Assembly (NCBI GenBank): GCA_016795425.1
Contig: JAEUHG010000074.1
Span: 1 to 64,000 of the forward strand
From: Verrucomicrobiales bacterium
Lineage (GTDB): Bacteria; Verrucomicrobiota; Verrucomicrobiia; Limisphaerales; CAIMTB01
Direction: 5' to 3'
DNA length: 64,000 nucleotides
Shown here: in pieces, positions 63,589-64,000 of the stretch
Position numbering within the stretch: the stretch's first letter is position 1
Layout of the letters: every line of letters starts with the position of its first letter
Made by a program: the position numbers and the translations under genes
Notes under the pieces: generated by a model
What the model was told of the DNA's origin: nothing
The model's database searches: none
What the model saw: the letters and a program-made list of their open reading frames with translations, nothing else

Positions 63589-63866
63589 GGCTTCGAATCC
63601 TCCGTCGGATCGTCCTCCGGCCATCCGCGCAGCACGAACGCCACGCCCAGGACGGCGGCGAGCAATGCTGAGACGAGGGCGATGTCGAGCACTCGGGGCA
63701 TCGACAGTCCATGGCCAAGCACCAGAGCCAGCGCGACGCCGGTACTGCCAAAGAGCAGCGCGGCCAGCAGGGTGTCGGCCCGTCCCGGTTGCCGGAAGAC
63801 ATGGGCCAATCCCAGCACCATGGTCAGAAGCAGGGCGATCGCAGCGCCCAGGTAGATCGAGTTCAT
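63585..63866 (-). CDS. mrpF: Mrp antiporter subunit MrpF
   Basis: The 93-residue product has three membrane helices, with the family features FRQPGRADTLLAALLFGSTG and MPRVLDIALVSALLAAVLG, in which the Asp in the last stretch is the conserved functional acid of MrpF. It overlaps mrpE as ATGA and mrpG by 4 bases. Length is normal. Confidence 0.94.
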   Translation of the reverse strand: MNSIYLGAAIALLLTMVLGLAHVFRQPGRADTLLAALLFGSTGVALALVLGHGLSMPRVLDIALVSALLAAVLGVAFVLRGWPEDDPTEDSKP

Positions 63867-64000
63867 GATGGGTCGGTTCGCGAGTTCGGAGGCGATAGCC
63901 TGAACAACCGGATGACGTGGTCCTCCAGTTCGCGAAGCTCCCCTTCGATTCTCGGGGAAGGATTCAGGGCATGAATCTGGATGTGACCGTCCTCGATCGC
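63863..64000 (-). CDS. mrpE: Mrp antiporter subunit MrpE, 5' partial
   Basis: Only the last 45 codons lie within the window; the gene runs off the right edge. The translated piece (AIEDGHIQIHALNP, LRELEDHVIRLF) matches the soluble C-terminal part of MrpE/MnhE, where a short beta unit with His is followed by a helix of the LE-x-x-I-x-x-LF type. The stop overlaps the mrpF start as ATGA. The upstream promoter of the operon is outside the window. Confidence 0.85.
   Translation of the reverse strand, partial: AIEDGHIQIHALNPSPRIEGELRELEDHVIRLFRLSPPNSRTDPS

Overview
The window is GC-rich, almost fully coding bacterial chromosome from a Gram-negative organism. Outer-membrane barrel proteins, OmpA and DUF481 proteins, lipoproteins and Tat signals point to a diderm envelope. 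Two Cys-type sulfatases, a DUF4838 protein, an FG-GAP/UnbV (CRTAC1-like) protein, a DUF3604 protein, a beta-propeller histidine kinase and Ser/Thr kinases with TPRs together resemble Verrucomicrobiota or, less likely, Planctomycetota. That placement is inferred from gene content, not from a marker gene. I saw no rRNA, tRNA, CRISPR array, IS element or prophage.

Layout. (1) 1-10917, + strand: a giant internally duplicated membrane-anchored protein, cut by the left edge, then a compact set of coiled-coil protein, OmpA-domain protein, Ras-like GTPase and soluble histidine kinase. (2) 10939-14382, - strand: a Tat-exported N,N-dimethylformamidase-like lipoprotein and a CRTAC1-like FG-GAP protein. 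(3) 14481-17377, + strand: msrP, the bifunctional NAD(P)HX repair enzyme and rsfS. (4) 17520-22813: a divergent pair of large exported proteins, one discoidin/PA14-like and one DUF4838. (5) 22947-25624, - strand: a coupled lipoprotein and DUF481 barrel. (6) 25670-42780, - strand: a long run of exported or envelope proteins (DUF1254/1214, DUF4136, Spy-like, glycine-zipper, DUF3604, HupE/UreJ, PpiC-type isomerase, outer-membrane barrel, HAD phosphatase, OprP-like porin, sulfatase), ending upstream with two response regulators and a giant sensor kinase. (7) 42912-51072: a PfkB-type sugar kinase, a second sulfatase and a 1765-residue repeat protein. (8) 51366-58856, + strand: two adjacent Ser/Thr kinases and three unrecognised proteins, two of them membrane proteins. 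(9) 58957-64000, - strand: a Mrp/Mbh-type cation/proton antiporter operon with subunit order E-F-G-A'-B-C-D-D', cut by the right edge.

How genes may work together. In region 6 the two-component genes sit next to a sulfatase, porin and phosphatase; one response regulator is start/stop-coupled to the sulfatase. This suggests a sensed and regulated outer-membrane uptake and ester-cleavage system. The Ras-like GTPase set in region 1 looks like a membrane-to-cytoplasm signalling module linking a peptidoglycan-binding OmpA domain to a GTPase and a kinase. Both are inferences from gene order. Shine-Dalgarno sequences are weak or missing in front of many genes, so several starts rest on signal peptides or ATGA overlaps. 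I found no hairpin followed by a convincing U tract between genes.
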